The position numbers and the translations under genes are program-made. Source: Microbacteriaceae bacterium VKM Ac-2854 (GTDB lineage: Bacteria; Actinomycetota; Actinomycetes; Actinomycetales; Microbacteriaceae). From it: a DNA stretch of 64,000 bases. Positions 16,391 through 25,266 of the stretch are shown here, piece by piece; the first letter of the stretch is position 1; each line of letters starts with the position of its first letter. Where the stretch lies: NCBI GenBank assembly GCA_013205085.1, contig JABMLH010000001.1, positions 806,001-870,000 on the forward strand, written 5' to 3'. The notes below the pieces were generated by a model. That model searched no databases and was not told where the DNA came from. It worked only from the letters and a program-made list of their open reading frames with translations.

Positions 16391-16532
16391 CGCGAAATTT
16401 CGCGAGATTCGCTGCTGCGGACGAGATGCCGGTCTCCGGACGGGCCGGGATTCGACGTACCGGTTCTCGGACGAGATCCGCCGCCGCGGCGGGGCACCTC
16501 GTCCGTAGCGCCGAATCTCGCGAAATTTCGCG
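16391..16532. repeat. CGCGAAATTTCGCG-type palindromic element, copy 1
   Basis: CGCGAAATTTCGCGAGATTC and one more base (16391-16411) are complementary to 16512-16532. Further inward, CGGACGAGATGCC pairs with GGCACCTCGTCCG. Each arm starts with the self-complementary 14-mer CGCGAAATTTCGCG. It lies in the convergent junction of kynU and aldO. A second copy is at 49891-50014. Confidence 0.9.
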
Positions 16533-16575
16533 ACGTAGGCGCGGCGGGCGCGGAGGGGCCAGCAGGGCGCGCGGG

Positions 16576-17835
16576 TCAGGCGAGCAGGGTGTGCTGCAGG
16601 AACGGGCTCGCGAATTTGCCGGTCGGGTCGTAGTCGGCGACGAGGGCGCGCCAGTCGGCCAGCTTGGGGTAGAGGGGTTGCAGCTGGTCGGGGCCGGCGA
16701 GGAAGTGCTTGCCCCAGTGCGGCCGCGCGCCCAGGGGCAGCAGGGCCGCCTCGATGTCGGGCAGCACCGAGTCCACTCCGGCGAAGTCCTTCTTCCACGT
16801 GAAGTGGATGCCCACGCTGTCGCGGCCGTACGCGGGCGAGAGCCAGAGGTCGTCGCCGGCCATGGTGCGGATCTCGGTGATCAGCAGGTACGGGTCGATC
16901 CGCTCGCCCAAGGCGCGCAGCGCCGTGAACGCCTCGACCACTCGCTCGCGCGGCACCATGTACTCACTCTGGATCTCGTCGCCGAGGCTCGGCGTGGAGT
17001 CGATGCGGAAGTGCGGGAGCCGCTCCGACCACGGGCCGACGACGCCGCCGAACTGCGTGAGGTTGCTGTCGGCGGAGTCCTGGCCCACGGTGAACAGCTC
17101 GGCCGGCGCGACGAGGGCGCCGAGGTGAGTGGCATCGACCACCGCCGGCACGCCATCCGTCACCTTCGTCTTCAGCCACAGGGCACCCACGGTGTCGCCG
17201 GACCAGTGCGTCATCAGGCTGACGCTGTAGGCGGCGCCCGAGACGGCGTCGAAGTCGGCGAGCACCCGCTCCCACGGCAGGTTCACGAAGGCGTCCTGGC
17301 GGACGTCGAAGGTGGGCTGGATATCGAGGGTGACCCGCGTGACGATGCCGAAGGCGCCCAGACCCACGACGATGCCGTCGAAGCCGGGGTCGCCGCGGCG
17401 AACGGTGCGGACGGACCCGTCGGCGGTGACGAGTTCGAGCGCGGAGACGGCGGTGGAGAGATTGCCGTTGCGGTCGCCCGAGCCGTGTGTGCCGGTCGCG
17501 GTGGCGCCGGCGACGGAGATGTGCGGCAGCGATCCCATGTTGTGCAGGGCGTAGCCGAGGCCGGCCAGGTAGCTCGCGACGACGCCGTAACGCGTTGCGG
17601 CGCCGACGGTGACCGTCATCGCCTCGGCGTCGATCACGGGATCGGCGGGCAGGCCGCCGAGGAAGACCAGGGCACCCGGAGTGTCGGCGAGGCCGTTGAA
17701 GGAGTGGCGCGTGCCGAGTCCGCGGACCCGGTCGTGCTCGCGGACGATGCGCTGAACCTCCTCGATCGAGTTCGGTTCGAGGATGGTGGCGGCCGTGAAC
17801 TCGTAGGTTCCGGCCCAGTTGCTCCGTTGCGTCAT
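16576..17835 (-). CDS. aldO: Alditol/xylitol oxidase
   Basis: The start ATG at 17835 gives 419 residues, matching Streptomyces AldO (about 418). The N-terminal half is a PCMH-type FAD-binding domain: GLGTRHSFNGLADT includes the histidine that carries covalent FAD in AldO, and GSLPHISVAGATATGTHGSG is the second FAD contact. The C-terminal half matches the ALO domain (TEIRTMAGDDLWLSPAYGRD, HFTWKKDF). The enzyme oxidises polyols such as xylitol or sorbitol to the aldose with release of hydrogen peroxide. It is transcribed alone. Confidence 0.9.
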   Translation of the reverse strand: MTQRSNWAGTYEFTAATILEPNSIEEVQRIVREHDRVRGLGTRHSFNGLADTPGALVFLGGLPADPVIDAEAMTVTVGAATRYGVVASYLAGLGYALHNMGSLPHISVAGATATGTHGSGDRNGNLSTAVSALELVTADGSVRTVRRGDPGFDGIVVGLGAFGIVTRVTLDIQPTFDVRQDAFVNLPWERVLADFDAVSGAAYSVSLMTHWSGDTVGALWLKTKVTDGVPAVVDATHLGALVAPAELFTVGQDSADSNLTQFGGVVGPWSERLPHFRIDSTPSLGDEIQSEYMVPRERVVEAFTALRALGERIDPYLLITEIRTMAGDDLWLSPAYGRDSVGIHFTWKKDFAGVDSVLPDIEAALLPLGARPHWGKHFLAGPDQLQPLYPKLADWRALVADYDPTGKFASPFLQHTLLA

Positions 17836-17878
17836 GGCTCTATTGTGCAGCTTCTCGTGGATTTGTCGAGTCATCCAA

Positions 17879-18256
17879 CTAATGCTCGGCTGCGCGGGCG
17901 CATCCGATGCACAGTTCGGCGGCTGGGCGCGCCACGAGCCGGTCGATGCCGATGGGAGCTCCGCACCGTCGGCAGACGCCGTATCCACCCGATCGGATCC
18001 GGGCGAGGGCGGTGCCGATCGCATCCGCTGCGGCCAGACGTTCGTCGCGGACGCCGGCCAACTGCGACCACTCCGCCGAGAGCGGTGTGCCTTCCGGGTC
18101 GTGCTCGTCGTCGGCCGTCCCGTCACCTCGGTCGGCGAGGACCGCGTCGAGATTGCCGTCGAGTCGGGCGAGGTCGGCGTTCACCTCGGCGAGGCGTTCC
18201 CGCAGAGCCGCCTCCTGGCTCGTGAGCTGCGCGGGGGTGAGGGGGAGCCGATCCAT
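17879..18256 (-). CDS. DksA/TraR-type zinc-finger protein
   Basis: A 125-residue protein with an N-terminal helical hairpin (about 8-80, rich in Glu/Arg/Leu) and a C-terminal four-cysteine zinc finger (CRRCGAPI then CIGCA, about 96-120). This is the DksA/TraR pattern; in proteobacteria such proteins enter the RNA polymerase secondary channel. In actinobacteria many small members are uncharacterised. The coiled-coil tip here contains Asp residues (DRGDGTADDEHD) but no clear DxxDxA motif. It is divergent from the nuclease-like gene at 18342, with the TTATCCACA 9-mer in the 85-base gap. Confidence 0.88.
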   Translation of the reverse strand: MDRLPLTPAQLTSQEAALRERLAEVNADLARLDGNLDAVLADRGDGTADDEHDPEGTPLSAEWSQLAGVRDERLAAADAIGTALARIRSGGYGVCRRCGAPIGIDRLVARPAAELCIGCARAAEH

Positions 18257-18281
18257 CCGGACATCGTCGCACGGTGCGAAG

Positions 18282-18290
18282 TTATCCACA
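18282..18290 (+). promoter_or_regulatory. TTATCCACA box (DnaA-box consensus) upstream of nuclease-like gene 1
   Basis: The 9-mer TTATCCACA, embedded in GTTATCCACAG, lies 51 bases before the ATG at 18342. A CACGAT hexamer at 18328-18333, 37 bases further on, sits about where the -10 of a leaderless transcript would be. The same arrangement occurs at 24105 and 32267. Confidence 0.7.
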
Positions 18291-18341
18291 GGCGGAGGTT
18301 TTTTCGTTTTCGGTGCCGCCGAGCCGCCACGATGGTGCGTC

Positions 18342-19190
18342 ATGGATGTGCAGATGGCGTTGATGCAGCTCGAAGGCGTGGCGCGAACGAAGGAACTGGT
18401 GGACCTCGGGGTCTCGGTCCGAGCGTTGGCCGCCGCGGTCGACCGCGGCGAGGTGGTCCGGGTGCGGCAGGGGATGTACTGCATCGCCACGCTCGATTCG
18501 GATGCGCGCGCGGCGGCGCGGCTCGGTGGGCTCGTGGCCGGGCTGTCCGCGCTGAAGCGGCAGAAGGTCTTTATGGCGCCCGGGCTGCCGGCCGGACTGC
18601 AGGTGTGGGTCGGGCCTAACGCGAAAGACCGGGTGCCGCCGAGGAACGTCACTCTCTTCTGGGATCGTGGTTGGAGCGGCGACGGGCGAGTTGCGGTGTC
18701 CACCCTGCATGCTTTGTGGCAGGTTGCACGATTCGAGCGGCCCGATGTCTTCCTCGTCGCGGTCGAGTCCGCGTTGAATCGTCAGCTGATCCGATTCGTC
18801 GATCTGGACACTCTCGTCGAACGTCTGCCGCAGGACCGGATCGACATCGTGAACCGCGCCCGCGATTCGTCTCAGAGCGGGTTGGAGAGCCTCGCCGCCT
18901 ACCGGCTTGAGGGCAGCGGTTACGACGTTCGGCGTCAGGTGCCGATCCGCGGCGTCGGTGTCGTCGACCTCTTGATCGGAACGTCACTCATCGTCGAGCT
19001 GGACGGCGAGTCCACCCACGATTTCCGGGCCGACCGTGAACGGGATACCCAGGCAGCGCGTCGACGGTACGCGACTCTCCGGTTCCACCATGACCAGGTC
19101 TTCGGCGACTGGGAGGCCATCGACGACGCGGTGCACGAGTACGTCTCGCTGGGGTATCACGCACAGGAGCCTCGAGAACTCGACGAATGA
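18342..19190 (+). CDS. Putative nuclease 1: AbiEi-like wHTH plus DUF559/Vsr-like domain
   Basis: The protein has 282 residues. The N-terminal ~60 residues resemble the winged-helix antitoxin domain of AbiEi-type proteins (VARTKELVDLGVSVRALAAA, then RVRQGMYCIA). The C-terminal ~110 residues look like a DUF559/Vsr-type endonuclease fold with E182 (SGLESL), D209 (GVVDLLIG), E219 and D221 (VELDG) and H226. This suggests a DNA-binding nuclease, possibly part of a toxin-antitoxin or repair function; no activity is known for this actinobacterial architecture. Close paralogues are at 24166 and 32328. No partner gene accompanies it. A palindromic element follows at 19211. Confidence 0.85.
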   Translation: MDVQMALMQLEGVARTKELVDLGVSVRALAAAVDRGEVVRVRQGMYCIATLDSDARAAARLGGLVAGLSALKRQKVFMAPGLPAGLQVWVGPNAKDRVPPRNVTLFWDRGWSGDGRVAVSTLHALWQVARFERPDVFLVAVESALNRQLIRFVDLDTLVERLPQDRIDIVNRARDSSQSGLESLAAYRLEGSGYDVRRQVPIRGVGVVDLLIGTSLIVELDGESTHDFRADRERDTQAARRRYATLRFHHDQVFGDWEAIDDAVHEYVSLGYHAQEPRELDE

Positions 19191-19210
19191 GACCGGTGCG
19201 CCGCGGGGGA

Positions 19211-19320
19211 TGTGTCAAACGAAGGACGGCGCGTTCGGTCACCGAATCCGACCCGCGGAATCACGCGGATTCCGAGGGCGGAAACCGGGTGGCGTTCTGT
19301 GCCGTCCTTCGTTTCACACA
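19211..19320. repeat. Large two-tier palindromic element, family B
   Basis: TGTGTCAAACGAAGGACGGC (19211-19230) is complementary to 19301-19320 with one mismatch. Inside are a GCGTTCGGT/GGGTGGCGTTC pair and a CGCGGAATCACGCGGATTCC core. It fills the convergent junction between nuclease-like gene 1 and the cell-wall protein. The inner core resembles that of the elements at 11161 and 25021. Confidence 0.85.
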
Positions 19321-19366
19321 CGAAAGGGCCGCCACCTCGCGGTGGCGACCCTGTCGCGATGCCGTT

Positions 19367-21820
19367 CTACTCGGCGCGGCGGCGGCGACCCAGCAGTACA
19401 CCGCCGGCGGCGAGCAGCGCGGCGGCGGCCGCGGCCAGCCAGCCCGTCTCGACGCCCGTCGCGGCGAGGCTGCCGCCCGCAACGGGTGCCGGAGTGGCGC
19501 TCGCCGTGGCGGACGGGGCAGGTGTCGCGGTCGGCGTCGGTTCCGGGGTCGCGCCCGTGCCGAACAGCTCGGCCGATGTGCCGAGGTTCGCGAACACGGT
19601 CTCGCCGTTCGCGTCGTCGACGCCGTCGTTGTCGGTGATCACGTAGACGTCGCCGTCGCCGCCCACAGTCAGACCCTCGAGCTTCTCCTGGGTCCAGCCG
19701 GCGCCGGCCAGCAGTGTCGGCAGCACGTCGACGGCGAGCGTCTTGGGCAGCACGGTCAGCTCGGACGATCCGGCCTCGCTCGGCAGCGGGACCGTGTAGA
19801 TCGCCTTCAGCACCGCATCCGGCCCGTTCAGCTTGTCGCGCTCGATCACCGCGAGCGTTCCGGCACCGGTCAGGGTGATCTCCGACAGGCCGTTCCAGTC
19901 GCCCTTGACGCCCGACGCCGCCTCCAGCTGGTAGCCGTAGAACGACCAGGTCCCGGCCGTCACGTCGTAGCGACCGAGGCGCACGACGCCGTCCGGGTCG
20001 CCCGTGACGGAGCGCTGCAGGGCGGTCCACACGACCTCGTGGCCGTCGACCGTCTGCGAGGTCACGCCCTCGAAGCCCTGCTTGCCCAAGCCGGCGGCGA
20101 CGTCGGCGGGCAGCGCGATCGTCTCGACGACCGCACCCGTGGCGTCGAGGCGGATCAGGGTGTTCTCGGCGCCCGTCGCGCCCTCGTTCACGACCCAGAA
20201 GCCGCCGTCAGGACGCGCGAAGACGCCTTCCAGGTCGAGTGCGGCGGGTTCGCCGCCCTCGGTCACGGTCAGAGTCCGGTCGATCACCGCGGGCACCACG
20301 GACGTGTCGATCGCGTAGATCTCGCTCGGCGTGTACGCGTTGTCGCTCACCGAGTAGAGCCGCGACGGGTCGGCCGGGTCGGCCGACAGGCCGGACTGCG
20401 CACCCCACGCGATCGGCGTGCCGTCGACCACGGCCGACTCGATCGTGGGGAACGACGGGGTGGCTGCACCCAACTGGTAGACCTGCACCGTCGCGCGGAT
20501 CAGCGCCTCCGCGTCATCGGTCTCGCTCGACACGACCAGCAGCCCGCGCTCCGGGATGGCCAGCAGCCCCTCCGGACCCGGCGTGGAGGGCAACGCCTGC
20601 ACGAAGACGGGCGCGGCCGGGTCGGTGACGTCGTAGACGGCGACGAAGTTGGCTCGCTCCGAGCCGACGAACACGTAGGGCACTCCGTCGAAGGTGGCGG
20701 AGAGCAGGCCCTCGGGCTCGCTGCCCTTCGCATCCGAGCGCTTGTCGGGGTAGAGGCCCAGCTGCACGGCCAGGTGGTCGAAGCTGTTGCCCGAGTCCCA
20801 GGCGACGTCGCCGGTGGCGGCGTCGAAGACGGTCCAGCCGCGGCTGCCGCCCTTCCAGTCGCCCTCGTTCGCGGTGGCGAGGTGGTCGGCGCCGACCCAG
20901 CCGATCGCATCCGGCTCGCGCGGCACATCGGTGATGGTGTCCACGAGCGCGATGTGGTCGTCGTCCAGGGCGTCGATGCCGGTCACCGTGGTGGTGCCGG
21001 TCGAGAAGTGCGAGAGCACGGTGGCCGAGGCGATGTCGACGATCGCGACGCCGTTGTTCTCCTGCAGGGTGACCGCGACCGTGGAGTCGTCGGGGCTGAT
21101 GGTGACGTACTCGGGTTCCGGATCCTCCGGAGTGTCCAGCCCTTCGAGTCCGGTGAGGTCGACGTGCTCGACGGCCCAGTCGCTCGGCGCGCCGGTGAGC
21201 GGGATGATCGCCAGGCCGCCCGCCGGCAGCTGCGGCAGGTCGCCCTCACTGTATCGGCCGGATCCGCCGCCCTCCGGCGTGAACTCCTCGTCGCGCTGGT
21301 TCTCGATCGCGATCACGGCGTACGCGCCGTCGTCGGTGACGTCGATCGAGTCGGGCTGGCCGCCGAGCTCGATCGTCGCGAGTACCGCGTGCGAGTCGGC
21401 GTCCAGCACGCTGACGTGACCCGAGGGGTTCGCGAAGTCGCCGTCCGAGGTGTCCACAACGGCGAGGATGTAGTCGCCCGTCGCGTAGACGGAGGTCGGC
21501 TCGCCGCCGACGCCCACGCCGCCGAGCGGCTGCGGGTTCGCGGGGTCGGTGATGTCGAAGAAGCCCAGGCGCTGACCGGCCGAGTCGGTGGAGATCACGG
21601 TCATGCCATCGGGGGAGACCGTGGAGATCTCGGCGACGGCGGCGTCGACGGCCGGGTCGGCCGCGTTCAGGTACGCGGGCGCGGTGGCGATGCGGGTGAA
21701 GAACGGGCCGGCGGCGTCCGCGGCGACGGCGGGTGCGGCGGAGGATGCGGCGCAGACGAGCGCGACGCCGGCGGCGGCGAAGGCGCCGGCGCGCATCCGC
21801 TGGGGGCTGAGGAAAGGCAC
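19367..21820 (-). CDS. Cell-wall-anchored choice-of-anchor/phytase-like esterase protein
   Basis: An 817-residue exported protein. Residues 1-34 are a signal peptide (RMR, hydrophobic core, AVAADA). Residues about 40-460 form a seven-bladed-propeller-like domain of repeated surface-protein type, and about 470-740 match the esterase-like phytase domain. A Pro/Thr/Ala-rich linker (PTPTATPAPSATASATPAP) leads to LAATG at 785-789, a membrane helix and RRRRAE. LAxTG is the signal of class E sortases of actinobacteria. It should therefore be displayed on the wall and may release phosphate from organic phosphates. Metal-binding residues were not checked. Single-gene transcript. Confidence 0.85.
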   Translation of the reverse strand: MPFLSPQRMRAGAFAAAGVALVCAASSAAPAVAADAAGPFFTRIATAPAYLNAADPAVDAAVAEISTVSPDGMTVISTDSAGQRLGFFDITDPANPQPLGGVGVGGEPTSVYATGDYILAVVDTSDGDFANPSGHVSVLDADSHAVLATIELGGQPDSIDVTDDGAYAVIAIENQRDEEFTPEGGGSGRYSEGDLPQLPAGGLAIIPLTGAPSDWAVEHVDLTGLEGLDTPEDPEPEYVTISPDDSTVAVTLQENNGVAIVDIASATVLSHFSTGTTTVTGIDALDDDHIALVDTITDVPREPDAIGWVGADHLATANEGDWKGGSRGWTVFDAATGDVAWDSGNSFDHLAVQLGLYPDKRSDAKGSEPEGLLSATFDGVPYVFVGSERANFVAVYDVTDPAAPVFVQALPSTPGPEGLLAIPERGLLVVSSETDDAEALIRATVQVYQLGAATPSFPTIESAVVDGTPIAWGAQSGLSADPADPSRLYSVSDNAYTPSEIYAIDTSVVPAVIDRTLTVTEGGEPAALDLEGVFARPDGGFWVVNEGATGAENTLIRLDATGAVVETIALPADVAAGLGKQGFEGVTSQTVDGHEVVWTALQRSVTGDPDGVVRLGRYDVTAGTWSFYGYQLEAASGVKGDWNGLSEITLTGAGTLAVIERDKLNGPDAVLKAIYTVPLPSEAGSSELTVLPKTLAVDVLPTLLAGAGWTQEKLEGLTVGGDGDVYVITDNDGVDDANGETVFANLGTSAELFGTGATPEPTPTATPAPSATASATPAPVAGGSLAATGVETGWLAAAAAALLAAGGVLLGRRRRAE

Positions 21821-21938
21821 GGGACTCCTGAGAAATCGTGAAGGGGGCGCCCTTACGCTGCCGCCGCCGAGTGAACCCGGCGCGTGCCGGCCATGGCCCG
21901 GAGGTGAACGGCGGATGACCGAGCGCGACTCACGAGAA

Positions 21939-21980
21939 GGGGGTTGTCACCCCGTCCCGCGGGACGCAGTGACAACCCCC
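21939..21980. repeat. GTTGTCAC-family palindrome, copy 2
   Basis: GGGGGTTGTCACCCCGTCCC (21939-21958) pairs with 21961-21980 with two mismatches and almost no loop. It lies 13 bases after the stop of the ABC permease gene, which ends at 21993 on the minus strand, so it probably terminates that operon. Confidence 0.85.
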
Positions 21981-21992
21981 TCTGTTCTCGAG

Positions 21993-22751
21993 TCAGCGCG
22001 GCGTCGCTCGGCGGATCACGAGGTAGCCCAGCACCGCCGACCACGCGGTGGGCAGCAGCAGCAGCGCGAACACACCGACCACGCCGAGGTCCACGAGCCA
22101 GGTCCCGAGGGCGATCCAGCCATCGGAGTAGATCAGGGCGCCGAGCCCGGCGAGGACGATAGCGGCGAGACCGACGCCCCATACGAGCATCCCCTTCGCC
22201 CGCCAACGCATGTAGATCGCCGCGATCGCGGCCCCGGTGAACAGCACGAACAACTGCAGGGAGAAGGTCGAGAACGCGTCGAACCAGAAACCGTTCGTGC
22301 CGTACCAGAGCGCGTCGAACATCCGCGCCCCGATGAACCAGCCGCCGGTCGCCCGCTCCAGCTGGAGCAGGATCGCGAACGCCAAGCCGTTCACCGCCGA
22401 GAGCGCGACGAAGAGCAGGGAGGTGCCGAGCCAGAAGTCGCGCCGCGTCGCGCCGAAACCGAGGCTGAACGGGAAGGTCAGCGTCACGGCCTGGATGCCC
22501 ACCACGATGAGGTACCACTGCGGCGAGACCACGGCCCAGCTGTAGCGCTGCCCGATGTCGGGCCCGCCGCCGGCGCCGAGGATGAGCGCCATCACGATCA
22601 TGGTCACGGCCCAGGCCATCCCGACGATCAGCCACGGGATGCCGATGAAGACGCTCGTGTTGACCAGGTGCAGGCGCGCGATCCGCGTCAGGCGGCCCAG
22701 GCGCGACGGGGCGGATGCGGTGCGCGGCAGGGCCGCGGAGACGGTGGTCAT
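21993..22751 (-). CDS. ABC transporter membrane protein
   Basis: A 252-residue protein with six hydrophobic helices, starting four bases inside the end of the ATPase gene (ATGA overlap). It lacks the binding-protein-dependent permease motif and resembles small ABC-2-type membrane subunits of GntR(YtrA)-controlled transporters. It should pair with the ATPase at 22748-23656. Substrate unknown; cell-envelope stress or antimicrobial export is the usual guess for this operon type. It is the last gene of the three-gene operon. Confidence 0.8.
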   Translation of the reverse strand: MTTVSAALPRTASAPSRLGRLTRIARLHLVNTSVFIGIPWLIVGMAWAVTMIVMALILGAGGGPDIGQRYSWAVVSPQWYLIVVGIQAVTLTFPFSLGFGATRRDFWLGTSLLFVALSAVNGLAFAILLQLERATGGWFIGARMFDALWYGTNGFWFDAFSTFSLQLFVLFTGAAIAAIYMRWRAKGMLVWGVGLAAIVLAGLGALIYSDGWIALGTWLVDLGVVGVFALLLLPTAWSAVLGYLVIRRATPR

Positions 22752-23656
22752 GAGAGCACTCCGTTCGAGGCGGTTTCGAGGGTGACGCCGCTCGTGCGGT
22801 GCACGATCAGCTGCTGCAGCGAGACGGGCGCGAGTTCGAGGCCGCGCTCGGTGGCCTCGCGGCGCTCGCCGGGGGTGAGCTGGGCCTGGATGGTGACGGA
22901 GGCGAGCCCGCCGATGCCGTCGCGGGCCAGCACCGGCCGGCCGGCCACGAAGACGTCGACGTCGCTGCGGCGGCCGACCACCGTGGTGGCGCTGCCGCGC
23001 AGCTCCTCCGCGGACGCGTCGATCAGGATCCGCCCGCCGTCGATCACGATCACGTGTTCGAGCAGGTCGGCTGCCTCGTCGATCAGGTGCGTCGAGAGCA
23101 CGATCGTGCGCGGATGCTCGGCGTAGTCGCTGAGCAGGCGGTCGTAGAAGAGGCGGCGCGCCACCGCATCCAGGCCCAGGTAGGGCTCGTCGAAGAAGGT
23201 CAGCCGAGCGCGCGCGGCGAGGCCGACGATCACGCCCACCGCGGAGAGCTGCCCGCGGGAGAGCTTCTTGATCGGGCGGTTCAGCGGCAGCTGGAAGTCG
23301 TCGACGAGCTGCGCCGCGAGATCCGCGTCCCAGTTCTCGAAGAACAACGGGCCGGTGGCGAGCACGTGACTCGCCTTGAACCCGTCGGGGTACTTCTGCG
23401 CCTCCGAGATGAAACAGGTGTGCGAGAGCACCTCGGCGTTCTCGGCGGGCGCGTGCCCGAAGACCTCGAGCGTGCCGGCGTCGGGGAAGACCTGCCCGGT
23501 GAGCAGCTGCATCAGTGTGGTCTTGCCCGCGCCGTTGCGGCCGAGCAGCCCGTGGATGGCGTTCTCGCGGAGGCCGAAGTCGACGCCGTCCACGGCGGTG
23601 AACGAGCCGTACTTCTTGGTGAGGCCGCTCGCCCGAGCGACGATGGAGTCGGTCAT
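22748..23656 (-). CDS. ABC transporter ATP-binding protein
   Basis: A 302-residue single ATPase domain with Walker A GRNGAGKTT (about residues 39-47), the signature LSRGQLSAVG and Walker B ARLTFFDEPYLGLD, followed by the switch histidine in LSTHLIDEA. The signature begins LSRGQ rather than LSGGQ, as in several YtrB-like ATPases. The C-terminal ~80 residues form an extra domain. It overlaps both neighbours by four bases and forms an operon with the GntR regulator and the membrane protein. Confidence 0.92.
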   Translation of the reverse strand: MTDSIVARASGLTKKYGSFTAVDGVDFGLRENAIHGLLGRNGAGKTTLMQLLTGQVFPDAGTLEVFGHAPAENAEVLSHTCFISEAQKYPDGFKASHVLATGPLFFENWDADLAAQLVDDFQLPLNRPIKKLSRGQLSAVGVIVGLAARARLTFFDEPYLGLDAVARRLFYDRLLSDYAEHPRTIVLSTHLIDEAADLLEHVIVIDGGRILIDASAEELRGSATTVVGRRSDVDVFVAGRPVLARDGIGGLASVTIQAQLTPGERREATERGLELAPVSLQQLIVHRTSGVTLETASNGVLS

Positions 23657-24027
23657 GCCGGCTGTCCTTTCGAGACGGTGATGTGGTTGCGGATGAGGTC
23701 CGCGAGGTCGTCGGGAGTCATGCCGATCCGTCCGGCTTCCGCGATCAGCGGATCCAGGAAGGTGGCCGCGAACTGCTCGCGGCGGCGGGCGAGGATGCTG
23801 TCGCGGGCGCCGGCTGCGACGAACATCCCGATGCCGCGGCGCTTGTAGAGGATCCCCTCGTCGACCAGCAGGCCGACGCCCTTCGCGGCGGTGGCGGGGT
23901 TGATCCGGAGGAAGGCGGCGAGCTCGTTGGTCGAGGGGGCCTGACCTTCTTCGGTGAGCGTGCCGTCGACGATGTCGTTCTCGATCCGCTCGGCGATCTG
24001 CACGAACAGTGGTCGTCCGTCGTCCAT
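23653..24027 (-). CDS. GntR/YtrA-family repressor
   Basis: The ATG at 24027 gives 124 residues. The protein has the GntR winged helix (PLFVQIAERIENDIVDGTL, PSTNELAAFLRINPATAAKG, LYKRRGIGMFV) and only a short C-terminal helical tail, which is the YtrA subgroup. Such repressors control the ABC transporter encoded with them, as here. A perfect 22-base-arm palindrome just upstream (24048-24071) matches the YtrA operator type. An upstream in-frame extension exists but would place the start inside the operator. Confidence 0.92.
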   Translation of the reverse strand: MDDGRPLFVQIAERIENDIVDGTLTEEGQAPSTNELAAFLRINPATAAKGVGLLVDEGILYKRRGIGMFVAAGARDSILARRREQFAATFLDPLIAEAGRIGMTPDDLADLIRNHITVSKGQPA

Positions 24028-24047
24028 GGCGCCTCCGGTGGTTGCTG

Positions 24048-24071
24048 GGTTAGTTACTTCAGTAACTAACC
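24048..24071. promoter_or_regulatory. YtrA-type operator, 24-bp palindrome
   Basis: GGTTAGTTACT (24048-24058) and AGTAACTAACC (24061-24071) are exact complements separated by TC. The palindrome is 20 bases upstream of the regulator start, and YtrA-type regulators bind sites of this form. It lies 34 bases before the TTATCCACA box of the divergent nuclease-like gene 2. Confidence 0.85.
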
Positions 24072-24104
24072 AACCATCTGGCTCGGCCCCTGTCAACAAC
24101 GGAG

Positions 24105-24113
24105 TTATCCACA
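24105..24113 (+). promoter_or_regulatory. TTATCCACA box upstream of nuclease-like gene 2
   Basis: The 9-mer TTATCCACA within GTTATCCACAG ends 52 bases before the ATG at 24166. CACGAT at 24153-24158 is 39 bases further on. The spacing is the same, within two bases, as in genes 1 and 3. Confidence 0.7.
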
Positions 24114-24165
24114 GAAGTGAACCGTGGCCCCCGAAGGAGGGTCGGAACTTGTCACGATGGGTTCC

Positions 24166-25011
24166 ATGCAACCGGTGCCCGCGCTTCGCTCGCTCGACGG
24201 CGTCGCGCGCTTCGCCGAGCTCACGGCGCTCTCCGTCTCACGTCGGGCGCTGCGAGCGGCGGTCGCGGCAGGGGACGTGATTCGCGCCCGCGAAGGCGTC
24301 TACCGACTCCCCGACCTCGATCCCGAGCTCGCGGCGGCCGTCGCCGTCGGCGGCAAGATCGCCGGGGCGACCGCGCTGCGACGGTTGGGGCTCTGGCTCC
24401 TCGACGAGGGTCGGCGGCCGATATCCGTTTGGATTCCCGCGAGCAGTAACGTGCGCGTGCCGCTCGGGCGGATGCGGGTCTACCGGGATCGGGCCTGGCC
24501 CGACGACGGCCGTAGGGAGGTGACGGTGCTGCATGCGCTCCGGCAACTCGCGTCCGAGTGCTCGGGCGCCGACGTCGAGCGGGCGCAGGAACGATTGATC
24601 GTCGCCGTCGAATCGGCGCTGAACCGACGCCTCATCGTGGTGGATGACCTGGACCGGCTGCACCGGGATGCGCCGGCGGCGGCGCACGCGGTCCTCGACG
24701 CGGCAGTGGCCAGTTCGCAGAGCGGGCTCGAGAGTCTCGTGCGCTGGCGCCTGCAGCTGATGGGGATCAGGACGCAGGCGCAACACTCCATCCGAGCGGA
24801 TCTCGTCGACCTGCTCGTCGGGACCTCGCTCATCCTGGAACTGGATGGTCGCGCCTTCCACGATTTCGAGGACGACCACGAGCGTGACAACGATCACGCG
24901 ATCGAGGGCTTCGTCACCCTGCGCTGGACCCACAAGATGGTGCTCACGGGGTGGCCGAGGTGCCGCGCGGCGTTGGAGAGTCGCATGAGCCGGGGTCTTC
25001 ACCTGCTGTGA
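24166..25011 (+). CDS. Putative nuclease 2: AbiEi-like wHTH plus DUF559/Vsr-like domain
   Basis: A 281-residue paralogue of the gene at 18342 with the same order: winged helix (LDGVARFAELTALSVSRRAL, AREGVYRLPD), middle region with RVYRDRAWPDDG, and a DUF559-like domain with E189, D215, E225 and D227. The histidine (AFHDF) is kept. The start is chosen at 24166 because its distance to the TTATCCACA box then equals those of the paralogues; ATG 24157 and GTG 24124 are in-frame alternatives. It is divergent from the GntR-ABC operon and has no partner. Two palindromic family A elements follow it directly. Confidence 0.82.
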   Translation: MQPVPALRSLDGVARFAELTALSVSRRALRAAVAAGDVIRAREGVYRLPDLDPELAAAVAVGGKIAGATALRRLGLWLLDEGRRPISVWIPASSNVRVPLGRMRVYRDRAWPDDGRREVTVLHALRQLASECSGADVERAQERLIVAVESALNRRLIVVDDLDRLHRDAPAAAHAVLDAAVASSQSGLESLVRWRLQLMGIRTQAQHSIRADLVDLLVGTSLILELDGRAFHDFEDDHERDNDHAIEGFVTLRWTHKMVLTGWPRCRAALESRMSRGLHLL

Positions 25012-25020
25012 GCGCCGCGC

Positions 25021-25144
25021 GCGAACATCTGGGCTGGCGTGAGCGAACGGCACCCTGTCTCGCCGGGCCGCAGTCCGCGGAATTCCGAGGATCTCGGTCC
25101 GCCCGGTCGGGGTGCGGTTCCCTGACACCAGCCCAGATGTTCGC
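25021..25144. repeat. Large palindromic element, family A, copy 2
   Basis: GCGAACATCTGGGCTGG (25021-25037) is exactly complementary to 25128-25144. The inside shows the GAACGGCACCC/GGGGTGCGGTTC pair and a CCGCGGAATTCCG core. A block from about 25049 to 25079 is repeated almost without change in copy 3. Copies 2 and 3 together occupy most of the 378-base gap between nuclease-like gene 2 and rhaB. Confidence 0.92.
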
Positions 25145-25266
25145 TCTCGCGCGGCATCCGGCGGTGTGCTCGTCCGAGTCGAGCGCGCGAAGGCCGAACG
25201 CGCCGCCCTCGGCGCGGTGGTATGCGGCTGCTGCTAAACGGCGCGCGACGGCGGTGAGCGCCGCGG

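Noticed and set aside
18342-19190. Complete AbiE-type toxin-antitoxin system
   Set aside because: Only the antitoxin-like winged helix is present, fused to a nuclease-like domain; no AbiEii nucleotidyltransferase gene is adjacent to any of the copies.
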